A stretch of DNA of 64,000 bases from NCEH01 sp043195135 (GTDB taxonomy: Bacteria > Pseudomonadota > Alphaproteobacteria > Rhizobiales > Xanthobacteraceae), in NCBI RefSeq assembly GCF_043195135.1, contig NZ_JBAFWP010000014.1. One strand, written 5' to 3'. A program made the position numbers and the translations under genes. The notes below the pieces were generated by a model. It was not told the DNA's origin, did not search any database, and was given only the letters and a program-made list of their open reading frames with translations. How positions within the stretch are numbered: position 1 is the first letter of the stretch; each line of letters opens with the position of its first letter. Positions 33,689-41,103 of this stretch are shown in pieces.

Positions 33689-34525
33689 TCAGGGCCGCAC
33701 GGCCGGCGTTTCCACCGGCAGGCCGGCGGCGCGCGACATGAGGTAGAGTTCCAGATCCACATAGTCCGGGGCGCCGAGGTCGTAGGGTTCGGCCCGCACC
33801 CCCACCATGCAATTGCGCATCCGCCGTTGCAGCGAGCCCACCGCCTGCCATTCCAGGCGATAGATCGGATACCCGTTGGGCTGCCCCTGGGTGATGGGAC
33901 TGCCGCCGAGCCGCCCGCGCCAATGGTCGTCGTGGCAGGAGGCGCAGGCGAGATCGAGCTGGCCCATGCGGCGCTCGAACAGGCGGCGGCCATGCTCCCG
34001 GAACGGCACCAGCCGCGCATCGGCATCCGGCGTCACCGGCAGGCCGGCCGACTGGTGCGCCACATAGGCGGTGAGCGCGAGCAGGTCCTGTCCGTCGCGC
34101 ACGAGGGCGCTCGCGCCCTGCTGGTCCGTGCGGCACGCATTGATGCGCCCGGCGAGATCCACCGGGCGGCTCGCCCGCGCATCGAACGCGGGATAGCGCG
34201 CCGCCACCCCGCGCATGCTGCTCTCGGCCGCGCCGTGGCAATCCGCGCACGATTTTCCCGCCGCGCCCGCCGGCGCCTGCCACAGCCGCTCCCCGTCCAG
34301 CACCCACAACATGCCGGGATTGGCCGCATCGTCGGCCTGCATGGCGCGGCTTTCCGCCGACATGAAATCGGCGCCGGACCTGCGGTCCTGCGACGCGATC
34401 TCCGCCGCCCCCGCAAGGCCGCCGGCGGCGGCCGCAAGCAGAAGGCCCGCCACGTAGAAGCTGAGAGCGCCTCCCCGTTTCAGGGAGGCGGGAAGACGCT
34501 CCATCTCACCGTGCCGGCGCCGCAT
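33689..34525 (-). CDS. soxA: SoxA, diheme c-type cytochrome of the SoxAX complex
   Basis: 278 residues. A hydrophobic N-terminal segment (about 20-41) exports it to the periplasm. Two heme sites are seen, CADCH and CASCH. The active-site Cys ligand lies in RNCMVGVRAEPY, the SoxA signature in which the Cys forms a persulfide. SoxAX normally joins thiosulfate to the carrier Cys of SoxYZ. The start overlaps the soxZ stop by one base (TGATG). It is the last gene of the operon; soxB does not follow it as in classic sox clusters. Confidence 0.9.
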   Translation of the reverse strand: MRRRHGEMERLPASLKRGGALSFYVAGLLLAAAAGGLAGAAEIASQDRRSGADFMSAESRAMQADDAANPGMLWVLDGERLWQAPAGAAGKSCADCHGAAESSMRGVAARYPAFDARASRPVDLAGRINACRTDQQGASALVRDGQDLLALTAYVAHQSAGLPVTPDADARLVPFREHGRRLFERRMGQLDLACASCHDDHWRGRLGGSPITQGQPNGYPIYRLEWQAVGSLQRRMRNCMVGVRAEPYDLGAPDYVDLELYLMSRAAGLPVETPAVRP

Positions 34526-34845
34526 CAGGTCACGACGATCTCGGCGGTGGCGGTCTGCGTCGCGCCGGCATCGTCGGTCCAGGCGAAGGTCACCGTGCCG
34601 CTTGCGGTCGCGCGGGTCGAGAAGGCGAGATAGGGATTGGCCGAAACGGCGGGGTGGAAATCCGCCGCGAACACCTCGGCCCCGTCATAGGTGCAGACGA
34701 ACCTTCGGATGATGTTGCGCGGGATCATCGCGCCGTTGGGCCCCTGGCGATAGCCGGTCTCCATGGGATGGGCGATCATCGCCCGGATCTCGATGATGTC
34801 GCCCGCCCGTGCGGTCTTCGGCACGTTCACCAGCGCCCGCGTCAT
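34525..34845 (-). CDS. soxZ: SoxZ, partner of the sulfur carrier SoxY
   Basis: 106 residues, the usual size. SoxZ marks are seen: ALVNVPKTARAGDIIEIRAMIAHPMETGYR and a C-terminal Ig-like strand pattern (VTFAWTDDAGATQ). It makes the SoxYZ heterodimer in the periplasm and is carried out with SoxY. The start overlaps the soxY stop (ATGA). Confidence 0.92.
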   Translation of the reverse strand: MTRALVNVPKTARAGDIIEIRAMIAHPMETGYRQGPNGAMIPRNIIRRFVCTYDGAEVFAADFHPAVSANPYLAFSTRATASGTVTFAWTDDAGATQTATAEIVVT

Positions 34846-35333
34846 GACAGGTCCTCGATGCAGGCGGCGAGGGTGACGATGACGCCGGCGCGGCTGACCC
34901 AGAAAGTGCCGTCGCTCATCTGCGCCACCGCCACAACGGTCTGCGAGGTGGCGAGGCGGATGCGGGTCGCCACCCGCGCGCGCCCCGCGCGCGGGCCGAG
35001 CTGGAACTGGACGATCTCGGCCTCGGGATTCTTCTCGTTGAACAAAGCGATGCGCCGCACATGGTCGGCTTCGCTCATGGGGCTCTCGACATCGATCACG
35101 ACCCCCACCGCATTGCCGTTCTCCACCAGCGGCGGCATGTCGAGCCGCACCCGCCCGTCGTGAAGCGGCGCGCCGCCGGTGAAGGCGGCGATCGCCTCGT
35201 CGAGGGTCGGCCGGGCCAGCGCCTCCAGCGGCAGCATGCAGACCGTCAGCGCGCCCGCGCCCGCCGCGAGGAAGGCGCGCCGGTCGAGGCCGGGGCCGGG
35301 CGGCGCGTCGCATGCGGCCGGTGCATCCACCAT
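34842..35333 (-). CDS. soxY: SoxY-type sulfur carrier with a non-canonical C-terminus
   Basis: 163 residues. A twin-arginine signal (LDRRAFLAAGAGALTV) is at residues 17-32. The mature Ig-like domain matches SoxY (GGAPLHDGRVRLDMPPLVENG, VVAVAQMSDGTFWVSRA). In known SoxY the chain ends GGCGG and the Cys carries the sulfur substrate. Here the end is VTLAACIEDLS, read directly at 34842-34877: Cys158 is in the right place, but the flanking glycines are replaced by AA and IEDLS. That would make the arm bulkier and less flexible. A changed substrate or partner is possible. It sits between soxX and soxZ. Confidence 0.85.
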   Translation of the reverse strand: MVDAPAACDAPPGPGLDRRAFLAAGAGALTVCMLPLEALARPTLDEAIAAFTGGAPLHDGRVRLDMPPLVENGNAVGVVIDVESPMSEADHVRRIALFNEKNPEAEIVQFQLGPRAGRARVATRIRLATSQTVVAVAQMSDGTFWVSRAGVIVTLAACIEDLS

Positions 35334-35336
35334 GGC

Positions 35337-35813
35337 TCACTCCTTCAGGGTCGAAAGATAGGCGACGAGATCCTCGATCTCGCCCGCGTTCAGAATGGGC
35401 TTTCCGCGCCACGCCTCGGCGACGCGCGGGGCATCGGCGATGCGATAATAGGCCGGCATGATGCTCGCGGGATGCAGCGCTTTCATGTCCACGATCCGCA
35501 ACCGGATCTGGCCCGGCGAAAGGCGGGCGCCGATGCCCGCCAGATCGGGCGCGAGGGTGCCTTGCAGCTGCGGCGGCCCGAACGGGCCGGAATGGCACAG
35601 CACGCACAGGCTCTTGTGGCGATCCCCCATCAGCGCCGCTCCGCGCCCGGCATCGCCCGCCTGCCCGGACAACGGACGGTCGATGGCATCGCCCGCGACC
35701 GCATAGGGCAACGGCGCTTCCTGCGCCCCGAGCGGCGCGGCGGGGAGCATGGCGAGCCCGGCGGCGAGGAGGGAGGCAAGGCCCGGGGCGCGCTCCGTCG
35801 CGTCCCCGCTCAC
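35337..35813 (-). CDS. soxX: SoxX, monoheme c-type cytochrome of the SoxAX complex
   Basis: 158 residues from a GTG that overlaps the fccB stop (GTGA). A signal peptide ends near residue 30 (PLGAQEA). The heme site is CVLCH, and the SoxX-type sequences GNCVLCHSGPFGP-like, APDLAGIGARLSPGQIRLRIVDMK and IMPAYYRI (Met ligand) are present. It passes electrons from SoxA to the respiratory cytochromes. Confidence 0.88.
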   Translation of the reverse strand: MSGDATERAPGLASLLAAGLAMLPAAPLGAQEAPLPYAVAGDAIDRPLSGQAGDAGRGAALMGDRHKSLCVLCHSGPFGPPQLQGTLAPDLAGIGARLSPGQIRLRIVDMKALHPASIMPAYYRIADAPRVAEAWRGKPILNAGEIEDLVAYLSTLKE

Positions 35814-37126
35814 GCGAACACCTCGTGCGTGATGGTTTCGAACCAGGCGCCGGCATAGGTCGCTTCCAGCGCGCGCACCTCATGGGGCGCGCCGAGCGGG
35901 CTGACGCCGCCGGCTCCTTCCACCTCGGTCAGGAGGCCGGCGCTCGGGTGATAGACCCCGGCGATGGAAATGCCGTAGTCGGGCGCGACGAGGCTGTAGC
36001 AGGTGTTGATCAGCTTCGGCGCCTGGGGCTCGCGCTCGTGCAGCAGGGTCGCGACGGCAGCCGCGCAGACCTTGGCCTGGGCGTTGGCGGTGAAGGCGGA
36101 TTTCGGCATCGCCCCGCCGATCGCCGCATCGCCGATGACATGGATGCCGGCCTGGAGGCGGGATTCGAACGTCACCGGGTCCACCGGGCACCAGCCGGTG
36201 CGGTCCGCGACCCCGGCGGCCTGGGCGATGGCGCCGGCGCGCTGGGGCGGGACGACATTGATCACGTCGCCCGTATGCTCGCCGAACTCTGTGACCAGGG
36301 TCTTGCCCGCGACATCCACCTCCGTCACGCGCCCGCCCTGCGACAGGCCCACCCATTCGATGAGGCCGGGATAAAGCTCCGTCCAGGCCGCCTGGAACAG
36401 ACGCTGCTTGGAGAACACGTCCTTGGCATCGAGGATCAGCAGCTTGGAGCGCGGCTTGTGGGTCTTCAGATAATAAGCGATCAGGCTCGCCCGCTCGTAC
36501 GGCCCCGGCGGGCAGCGGAACGGGTTGGCGGGCGCGCTGATGAGCACGACGCCGCCATCCTCCATGGCTTCGAGCTGGCGCCGCAGCAGCAGGGTTTGCG
36601 CGCCGGCCTTCCAGGCATGGGGCAGGCTCTCGGCCGCGGCGGCGTCATAGCCGGGCAATGCGGTGAAATCCACGTCGATGCCCGGCGCCAGGACGAGGCG
36701 CTGGTAGTCAAGCTGGGCGCCGTCATCCAGCATCACCCGCCGCGCCTGCGCATCGACCGCCACCGCGTGCCGGCGCACGCGGACGATGCCGTCGCGCTCG
36801 AGGGCCGAATAGTCGAAGCGCTGCGCCGCCATGTCCCGCAGGCCGGCGATGACGCCATTGCTGAACGGGCACGCGACATAATCGTCGCCGGGCTCCACCA
36901 GCGTCACGCCGAGCGTGGGATCGGCGCGCTTGAGTTCCCGCGCGCAGGTCGCGCCGGCGAAGCCGCCGCCCACCACGATCACCGGCGCGCCGCGCTGTGC
37001 CAGCACGGCCGGAGCGCCGAGCACCAGCGCCGCGCCCCCGGCGAGGCCGGCGAGCACGCGCCTACGGCTTGGCGTCGAGCCGGCTTCCGGCGGCGATCCA
37101 ATCGGCGATGGCGCGTGTTTCCTCAT
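35810..37126 (-). CDS. fccB: flavocytochrome c sulfide dehydrogenase flavoprotein subunit (FccB/SoxF)
   Basis: 438 residues. A twin-arginine signal (SRRRVLAGLAG) is near residue 20. FAD-binding GGGFAGATCARELKR follows, and FccB-type features are CPFSNGVIAGLR (redox Cys), CPPGPYERASLIAYYLK, and YSLVAPDYGISIAGVYHP near the end. It oxidises sulfide or a protein-bound persulfide and hands electrons to its cytochrome partner. ATG 37126 is the only start that keeps the export signal, so the gene overlaps fccA by 65 bp in another frame. It is followed by soxX. Confidence 0.88.
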   Translation of the reverse strand: MRKHAPSPIGSPPEAGSTPSRRRVLAGLAGGAALVLGAPAVLAQRGAPVIVVGGGFAGATCARELKRADPTLGVTLVEPGDDYVACPFSNGVIAGLRDMAAQRFDYSALERDGIVRVRRHAVAVDAQARRVMLDDGAQLDYQRLVLAPGIDVDFTALPGYDAAAAESLPHAWKAGAQTLLLRRQLEAMEDGGVVLISAPANPFRCPPGPYERASLIAYYLKTHKPRSKLLILDAKDVFSKQRLFQAAWTELYPGLIEWVGLSQGGRVTEVDVAGKTLVTEFGEHTGDVINVVPPQRAGAIAQAAGVADRTGWCPVDPVTFESRLQAGIHVIGDAAIGGAMPKSAFTANAQAKVCAAAVATLLHEREPQAPKLINTCYSLVAPDYGISIAGVYHPSAGLLTEVEGAGGVSPLGAPHEVRALEATYAGAWFETITHEVFA

Positions 37127-37409
37127 CGGTGAAGCCTTTGGCGATGCGATCCATGACGGTGGCGGGGCGCGCGCCGGTGCGGAACGCCTGCATGTCGGCG
37201 ACGATCTCGCCCGCCGGCCGCCCCGCAAGGGCGGGTATCGCCCCGCCCGCCGCGCCGTGACAGCCCGAGCAGGAGGCGGCGCCCGGGGGCGCGGCGCCGG
37301 CGGCGAATGTCGTTCCGACCAGGGCGCCGAGCACCAGGATCGCACGCCGCGCGCCGCGCGCCGCCCGGGGGTGCCGGGCCCTCGCGCCCGGCGCGGCCGG
37401 CCCGCTCAT
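37062..37409 (-). CDS. monoheme c-type cytochrome, FccA-like subunit
   Basis: 115 residues. The N-terminus is Arg-rich followed by a hydrophobic stretch (AILVLGALVGTTFAAGAA), so it is exported. The heme site is CSGCHGAAGG; a Met ligand is in DMQAF or TVMDR. Small class I cytochromes of this type pair with FccB. Being the gene right after the molybdenum hydroxylase (start overlaps its stop, ATGA) it could also take electrons from that enzyme. The 3' 65 bp overlap fccB. Confidence 0.8.
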   Translation of the reverse strand: MSGPAAPGARARHPRAARGARRAILVLGALVGTTFAAGAAPPGAASCSGCHGAAGGAIPALAGRPAGEIVADMQAFRTGARPATVMDRIAKGFTDEETRAIADWIAAGSRLDAKP

Positions 37410-39583
37410 GCGAGCGGGTGGTTCTTCAGCGGCAGGGTGCGGATGCGCTTGCCGGTCGCCGCGAACAGCGCGTTCAGCACCGCCGGCGCGGCCACCGCGA
37501 TGGTCGGCTCCCCCACCCCGCCCCAGAAGCCGCCGGACGGCATGACGATGGTTTCCACCGCCGGCATCTCCGCGAGGCGCAGCACCTCGTAGGTGTCGAA
37601 ATTCTCCTGCTCCATGCGGCCGCCCTTCACGGTGCACTCGCCATAGAGGCACGCCGACAGACCGTAGACGAAGGAGCCCTCCACCTGGCGCTCGATCTGC
37701 GCCGGGTTCACCGCATGCCCGGCGTCGGTGGCGGCGACGATCCGGTGGATCTTCAGCTGCCCCTTTTCCACCGACACCTCGGCGGCGGCGGCCACATAGC
37801 TGCCGAAGCCCATGGTGTGGGCGATGCCGCGGTAAACCCCGGCCGGCGCCGGCTTTTCCCACTCGATGCGCGTGGCCACCGCCTCCAGCACCGCGCGATG
37901 CTTGGGATGGTTCGCCATGAGCTTGCGGCGGAACGCCAGCGGATCGACCCCCGCCGCATGGGCCAGCTCGTCCATGAAGCATTCCATGTAGAGCGTGTTC
38001 TGGTTGAGGTTCACCCCGCGCCAGAATCCGGGCGGAATCGGCGGATTGCGCATGGCGTGGTCCACCAGCACATTGGGGATGGTGTAGCCGATATGGCCTT
38101 CCGGGCTGTTCGCCGTCAGCCCCTGGAACACCACCGGGTCCATGCCGCCCTGCATGCCCTCGGGCCGCACCGCCGCCAGGATCGACTGGCCGGAAATGCG
38201 CATGTGGAACGCGGTCAGATTGCCCTGCGCGTCGAACCCGCCGGTGAGCTTGGCCTGGGTGATCGGATGATAGGCGCCGTGGAGCATGTCCTCCTCGCGC
38301 GACCACAAGAGCTTCACCGGCGTGCCGGGCATCTGCTTGGCGATCAGCACCGCCTGGCGGACATAATCCTGGAAATTGCCGCGCCGGCCGAAGCCGCCGC
38401 CCAGCAGCAGCTTGTGCACGTCGCATTTCTGCACCGGCAGTCCGGCCGCCTCCGCCGCGACGGCGAGGCTGGATTCGCCGTTCTGGGTGGGCACCCACAC
38501 CTCGCACTTGTCCGCCGTGTAGAGCGCGGTCGCGTTCATCGGCTCCATGGTGGCGTGGTTGAGATAGGGGAAGGAATAGGTGGCGGTGACGGTCTTCGCG
38601 GCGCCGGCCAGCGCGGCCTTCACATCGCCCTGCTTGTTGCCCACGAAGGCATCCGGCGCATCGAGGCCGGCGGCCAGCGTGGCGGCGATATCGGCGCTGG
38701 ACAGGTTCTTGTTGGGCCCCTCGTCCCAGGTGATCGGCAAGGCGTCGAGCGCGGTCTTGGCCTGCCACCAGGTGTCGGCAACCACCGCCACCGCATTGTC
38801 GTCCACCTGCACGACCTTGCGCACGCCGCTCTTGCCGGCGATGGCCGCCGCATCGAAGCGCGCGACCTTCCCGCCGAACACGGGACAGGCCTTGATGGTC
38901 GCGATCAGCATGCCCGGCAGGCGCAGGTCCGCCCCGTAGATCTGCTTTCCGGTCAGCTTGTCCGCCGTGTCGAGGCGCGGCAGGGGCTTGCCGGCGATGG
39001 TCCAGTCCTTGGGGTCCTTGAGCTTGATGTTCGCCGGCGGGGTCTGCGTGGCGGCGGCATCGGCCACCTTGCCATAGGTGGTGGTGCGGCCGCTGGCGGA
39101 ATGGGTGATCACCCCCTTCGCGGCCTTGCATTCACCGGGCGCAACCTTCCACTGGGCGGCGGCGGCGGCGATCAGCATCTCGCGGGCGGCGGCACCGCCC
39201 TGGCGGACATAGCTTTCCGAATCGCGGATGCCGCGGCTGCCGCCGGTGGAATAGCTGCCCCACACCCGGTTGCGGGCAAGATTCTCACCCGGCGTCGGAT
39301 ATTCGGTCGTCACCTTGGACCAGTCGCATTCCAGCTCCTCGGCCACCAATTGGGCAAGGCCGGTGAGCGTGCCCTGGCCCATCTCGGAACGGGCGATGCG
39401 GATGATGACGGTTTCGTCGGGCTTCACCACCACCCAGGCATTCACCTCGGGCGGGAGGGCGGGCGCGCCCTGCGCCAGCGCCTCTCCGAGGAACGGCACA
39501 TGGAAGCCCAGGGTGAGGCCGCCGACGGCGGCGGCCGAGCCGGCGAGGAAGGCGCGGCGCGAAACGTTCGGCTGATAGGTCAT
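37406..39583 (-). CDS. periplasmic molybdenum hydroxylase, large (molybdopterin) subunit of the IorB/aldehyde-oxidase type
   Basis: 725 residues. A twin-arginine signal (SRRAFLAGSAAAVGG, residues 8-22) exports the folded, cofactor-loaded enzyme. Xanthine-oxidase-family features: SEMGQGTLTGLAQLVAEEL, the moco loop GGGFGRRGNFQDYVRQA, and GGVGEPTIAVAAPAVLNA with the catalytic Glu near the end. The nearest named relatives are isoquinoline 1-oxidoreductase beta and membrane-linked aldehyde dehydrogenases, which give electrons to c cytochromes rather than to NAD. The substrate (aldehyde or N-heterocycle) is not known. It follows the iron-sulfur subunit by 11 bp and is coupled to the fccA-like gene. 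Confidence 0.88.
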   Translation of the reverse strand: MTYQPNVSRRAFLAGSAAAVGGLTLGFHVPFLGEALAQGAPALPPEVNAWVVVKPDETVIIRIARSEMGQGTLTGLAQLVAEELECDWSKVTTEYPTPGENLARNRVWGSYSTGGSRGIRDSESYVRQGGAAAREMLIAAAAAQWKVAPGECKAAKGVITHSASGRTTTYGKVADAAATQTPPANIKLKDPKDWTIAGKPLPRLDTADKLTGKQIYGADLRLPGMLIATIKACPVFGGKVARFDAAAIAGKSGVRKVVQVDDNAVAVVADTWWQAKTALDALPITWDEGPNKNLSSADIAATLAAGLDAPDAFVGNKQGDVKAALAGAAKTVTATYSFPYLNHATMEPMNATALYTADKCEVWVPTQNGESSLAVAAEAAGLPVQKCDVHKLLLGGGFGRRGNFQDYVRQAVLIAKQMPGTPVKLLWSREEDMLHGAYHPITQAKLTGGFDAQGNLTAFHMRISGQSILAAVRPEGMQGGMDPVVFQGLTANSPEGHIGYTIPNVLVDHAMRNPPIPPGFWRGVNLNQNTLYMECFMDELAHAAGVDPLAFRRKLMANHPKHRAVLEAVATRIEWEKPAPAGVYRGIAHTMGFGSYVAAAAEVSVEKGQLKIHRIVAATDAGHAVNPAQIERQVEGSFVYGLSACLYGECTVKGGRMEQENFDTYEVLRLAEMPAVETIVMPSGGFWGGVGEPTIAVAAPAVLNALFAATGKRIRTLPLKNHPLA

Positions 39584-39594
39584 TGTGCCCTCCC

Positions 39595-40065
39595 TCACCC
39601 GGCCTGCTTGGCGGCGCCGCCTTCGGCGGCCATGTGGATGGCCGCGCGCACCTTGGGATAGGTGCCGCAGCGGCAGATATTGGTGATCTCGGCCGAAATG
39701 TCGTCGTCGTTCGGCTTCGGATTTTGCTGCAGCAGCGCCGCCGAGGCCATGATCATGCCGGATTGGCAATAGCCGCATTGCGGCACGTCCAGCGCCAGCC
39801 AGGCCTTCTGCACCGGATGGCTGCCATCGGGCGAGAGCCCCTCGATGGTGACGATCTTCTGCTCCTCCCCGACCGCGCTGACCGGCAGCGCGCAGGAGCG
39901 CGTGGCGACGCCGTCGATATGCACGGTGCAGGCGCCGCATTGGGCGATGCCGCAGCCGAACTTGGTGCCGGTGAGACCCACCTGTTCGCGGATCACCCAG
40001 AGCAGCGGGGTGTCGGGATCGACCTCGACTTCCCGAATCTGGCCGTTGATGGTCAATCGAGCCAT
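39595..40065 (-). CDS. molybdenum hydroxylase small subunit with two [2Fe-2S] clusters (IorA type)
   Basis: 156 residues. The plant-ferredoxin-type cluster motif is CGIAQCGACTV with a further Cys at RSCAL; the second cluster is held by CGYCQSGMI and CRCGTY. It carries electrons from the molybdenum centre out to a cytochrome. It has no signal peptide and probably leaves the cell together with the large subunit. ATG 40065 has CAGGAGAA 5 bases upstream. First gene of the eight-gene operon; composite operator copy C lies 152 bp upstream. Confidence 0.92.
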   Translation of the reverse strand: MARLTINGQIREVEVDPDTPLLWVIREQVGLTGTKFGCGIAQCGACTVHIDGVATRSCALPVSAVGEEQKIVTIEGLSPDGSHPVQKAWLALDVPQCGYCQSGMIMASAALLQQNPKPNDDDISAEITNICRCGTYPKVRAAIHMAAEGGAAKQAG

Positions 40066-40217
40066 GTTGTTCTCCTGAGGACGAGGGCTTCGGCATGCCC
40101 GCGCGTCGCGGCGCAGGGGGCCTGCCATGCGGACGCCGGGCGACGCGCCGGTTTGAAATCCAGTGTGGCGAGCCTAGGCGGCAGCTGTCGCAGAACCTTG
40201 CCCGGGGGAGCCGGGTT

Positions 40218-40262
40218 TGTCGCAAGCTGTCGCAGAAGCCGCCCTGCATAAGAATTGATACA
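40218..40262 (-). promoter_or_regulatory. composite tandem operator, copy C
   Basis: Read on the - strand: TGTATC at 40262-40257, TGCGACA at 40234-40228 and TGCGACA at 40224-40218 (10-bp step). Length and spacing equal copies A and B exactly. One more TGCGACA (- strand) lies at 40192-40186. The element points toward the molybdenum hydroxylase/fcc/sox operon, which starts 152 bp further on. Confidence 0.6.
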
Positions 40263-40303
40263 ATTTCAGATCGGCAGGCGCAGACGCCCGCATCCGGCCG
40301 GGA

Positions 40304-40774
40304 TCATTGCGGCTTGGCGGGCTGCTGGGCGCGCAGATAGGCGATGACCGCCTGGCGCTGCGCCGCATCGCGCAGGGCAAAGGTCATGGTGGAGCCGGGG
40401 ACCACATCGCGCGGGTTGGCGAGATAGGCCTCAAGGCTCGCGTCGTCCCAGGTCACGGCGGCGGCGTGCATGCCGGGCGAATAGCGGGCGCCCTCCACCT
40501 TGCCGGCGGCGCGGCCATAGACCCCCGCAAGGCTCGGGCCGATGCGGTTCTGGCCGGCTTCCAGGCTGTGGCAGGAGCCGCAGCGGGTGCGGAACACCTG
40601 CTCGCCATCGGCCGCCGGTGCGGGGGCGGCCGTGCCGGTTGCGGAGGGGCTCGCCGCCGAAGGGCCGGCGCCGGCCTCCTCAGCCCGCGCCGGAGCGGCG
40701 TGGGCTATTGCGAGGGCGAGGAGAGGGGCCAGCGGCGCCAACGCGCGCAGAAGAGAGAGGCGGGCAAGAGGCAT
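40304..40774 (-). CDS. class I c-type cytochrome
   Basis: 156 residues from ATG 40774. A signal peptide (about 1-27) is followed by an Ala/Pro-rich linker to about residue 55, then a mitochondrial-type cytochrome c domain: FRTRCGSCHSLEAGQNRIGPSLAGVYGR, and Met ligand in GSTMTFALRD. Such proteins shuttle electrons between periplasmic dehydrogenases and terminal oxidases. It precedes the molybdenum hydroxylase operon on the same strand with a 238-bp gap that contains operator copy C; copy B lies 198 bp upstream of its start. It is a likely electron acceptor for the hydroxylase, FccAB or SoxAX. Confidence 0.88.
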   Translation of the reverse strand: MPLARLSLLRALAPLAPLLALAIAHAAPARAEEAGAGPSAASPSATGTAAPAPAADGEQVFRTRCGSCHSLEAGQNRIGPSLAGVYGRAAGKVEGARYSPGMHAAAVTWDDASLEAYLANPRDVVPGSTMTFALRDAAQRQAVIAYLRAQQPAKPQ

Positions 40775-40825
40775 CGAGGGTCCTTTTTGAAAGGCGCGCG
40801 GCCGGCGGGCGGCGGGCCGGCACCT

Positions 40826-40871
40826 GGGCCGCACGCGGCACGCCGCCCGGGCCGCACGCGGCACGCCGCCG
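40826..40871. repeat. two tandem copies of a 23-bp unit
   Basis: The unit beginning GGGCCGCACGCGGCACGCCG stands at 40826-40848 and 40849-40871, directly abutting, with a single end difference. It is in the gene-free leader between the cytochrome c gene and the phosphatase gene. Function not evident; it probably arose by slippage. Confidence 0.6.
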
Positions 40872-40972
40872 CCCGGCGGTGCGCCGGAACGGCCGAGGGA
40901 AGCGGGGGATCGCTCCGACCCGCGCACCATCGCCCGCCTCCATCGCAGAACTTTGTCAGGACGGCCCGAAAG

Positions 40973-41017
40973 TGTCGCAGACTGTGACCGGCGGACGCGG
41001 TGTTACAGATCGATACA
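40973..41017 (-). promoter_or_regulatory. composite tandem operator, copy B
   Basis: Read on the - strand: TGTATC (41017-41012), TGTAAC (41007-41002), GGTCACA (40989-40983), TGCGACA (40979-40973). The half-sites have the same positions as in copy A when the two 45-mers are aligned without gaps. It lies 198 bp before the cytochrome c gene and about 87 bp before the divergent phosphatase gene. Confidence 0.6.
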
Positions 41018-41103
41018 GTCCGCCCGCGTCCCCTGCGCGGGCGATGTCGAATGATCCGCCCGGCCATGGGAAACACCTTCGGCCGGGGGCGGACTGCTCG
41101 TAA

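Noticed and set aside
37307..39661. A 784-codon open frame on the + strand
   Set aside because: Antisense of the molybdenum hydroxylase large subunit, which has motif-by-motif support. The + product has no domain.
33689..40774. soxB, soxC or soxD in or next to the sox genes
   Set aside because: No frame in the window shows the metallophosphoesterase motifs of SoxB, the sulfite-oxidase-type domain of SoxC or a SoxD-type diheme protein.
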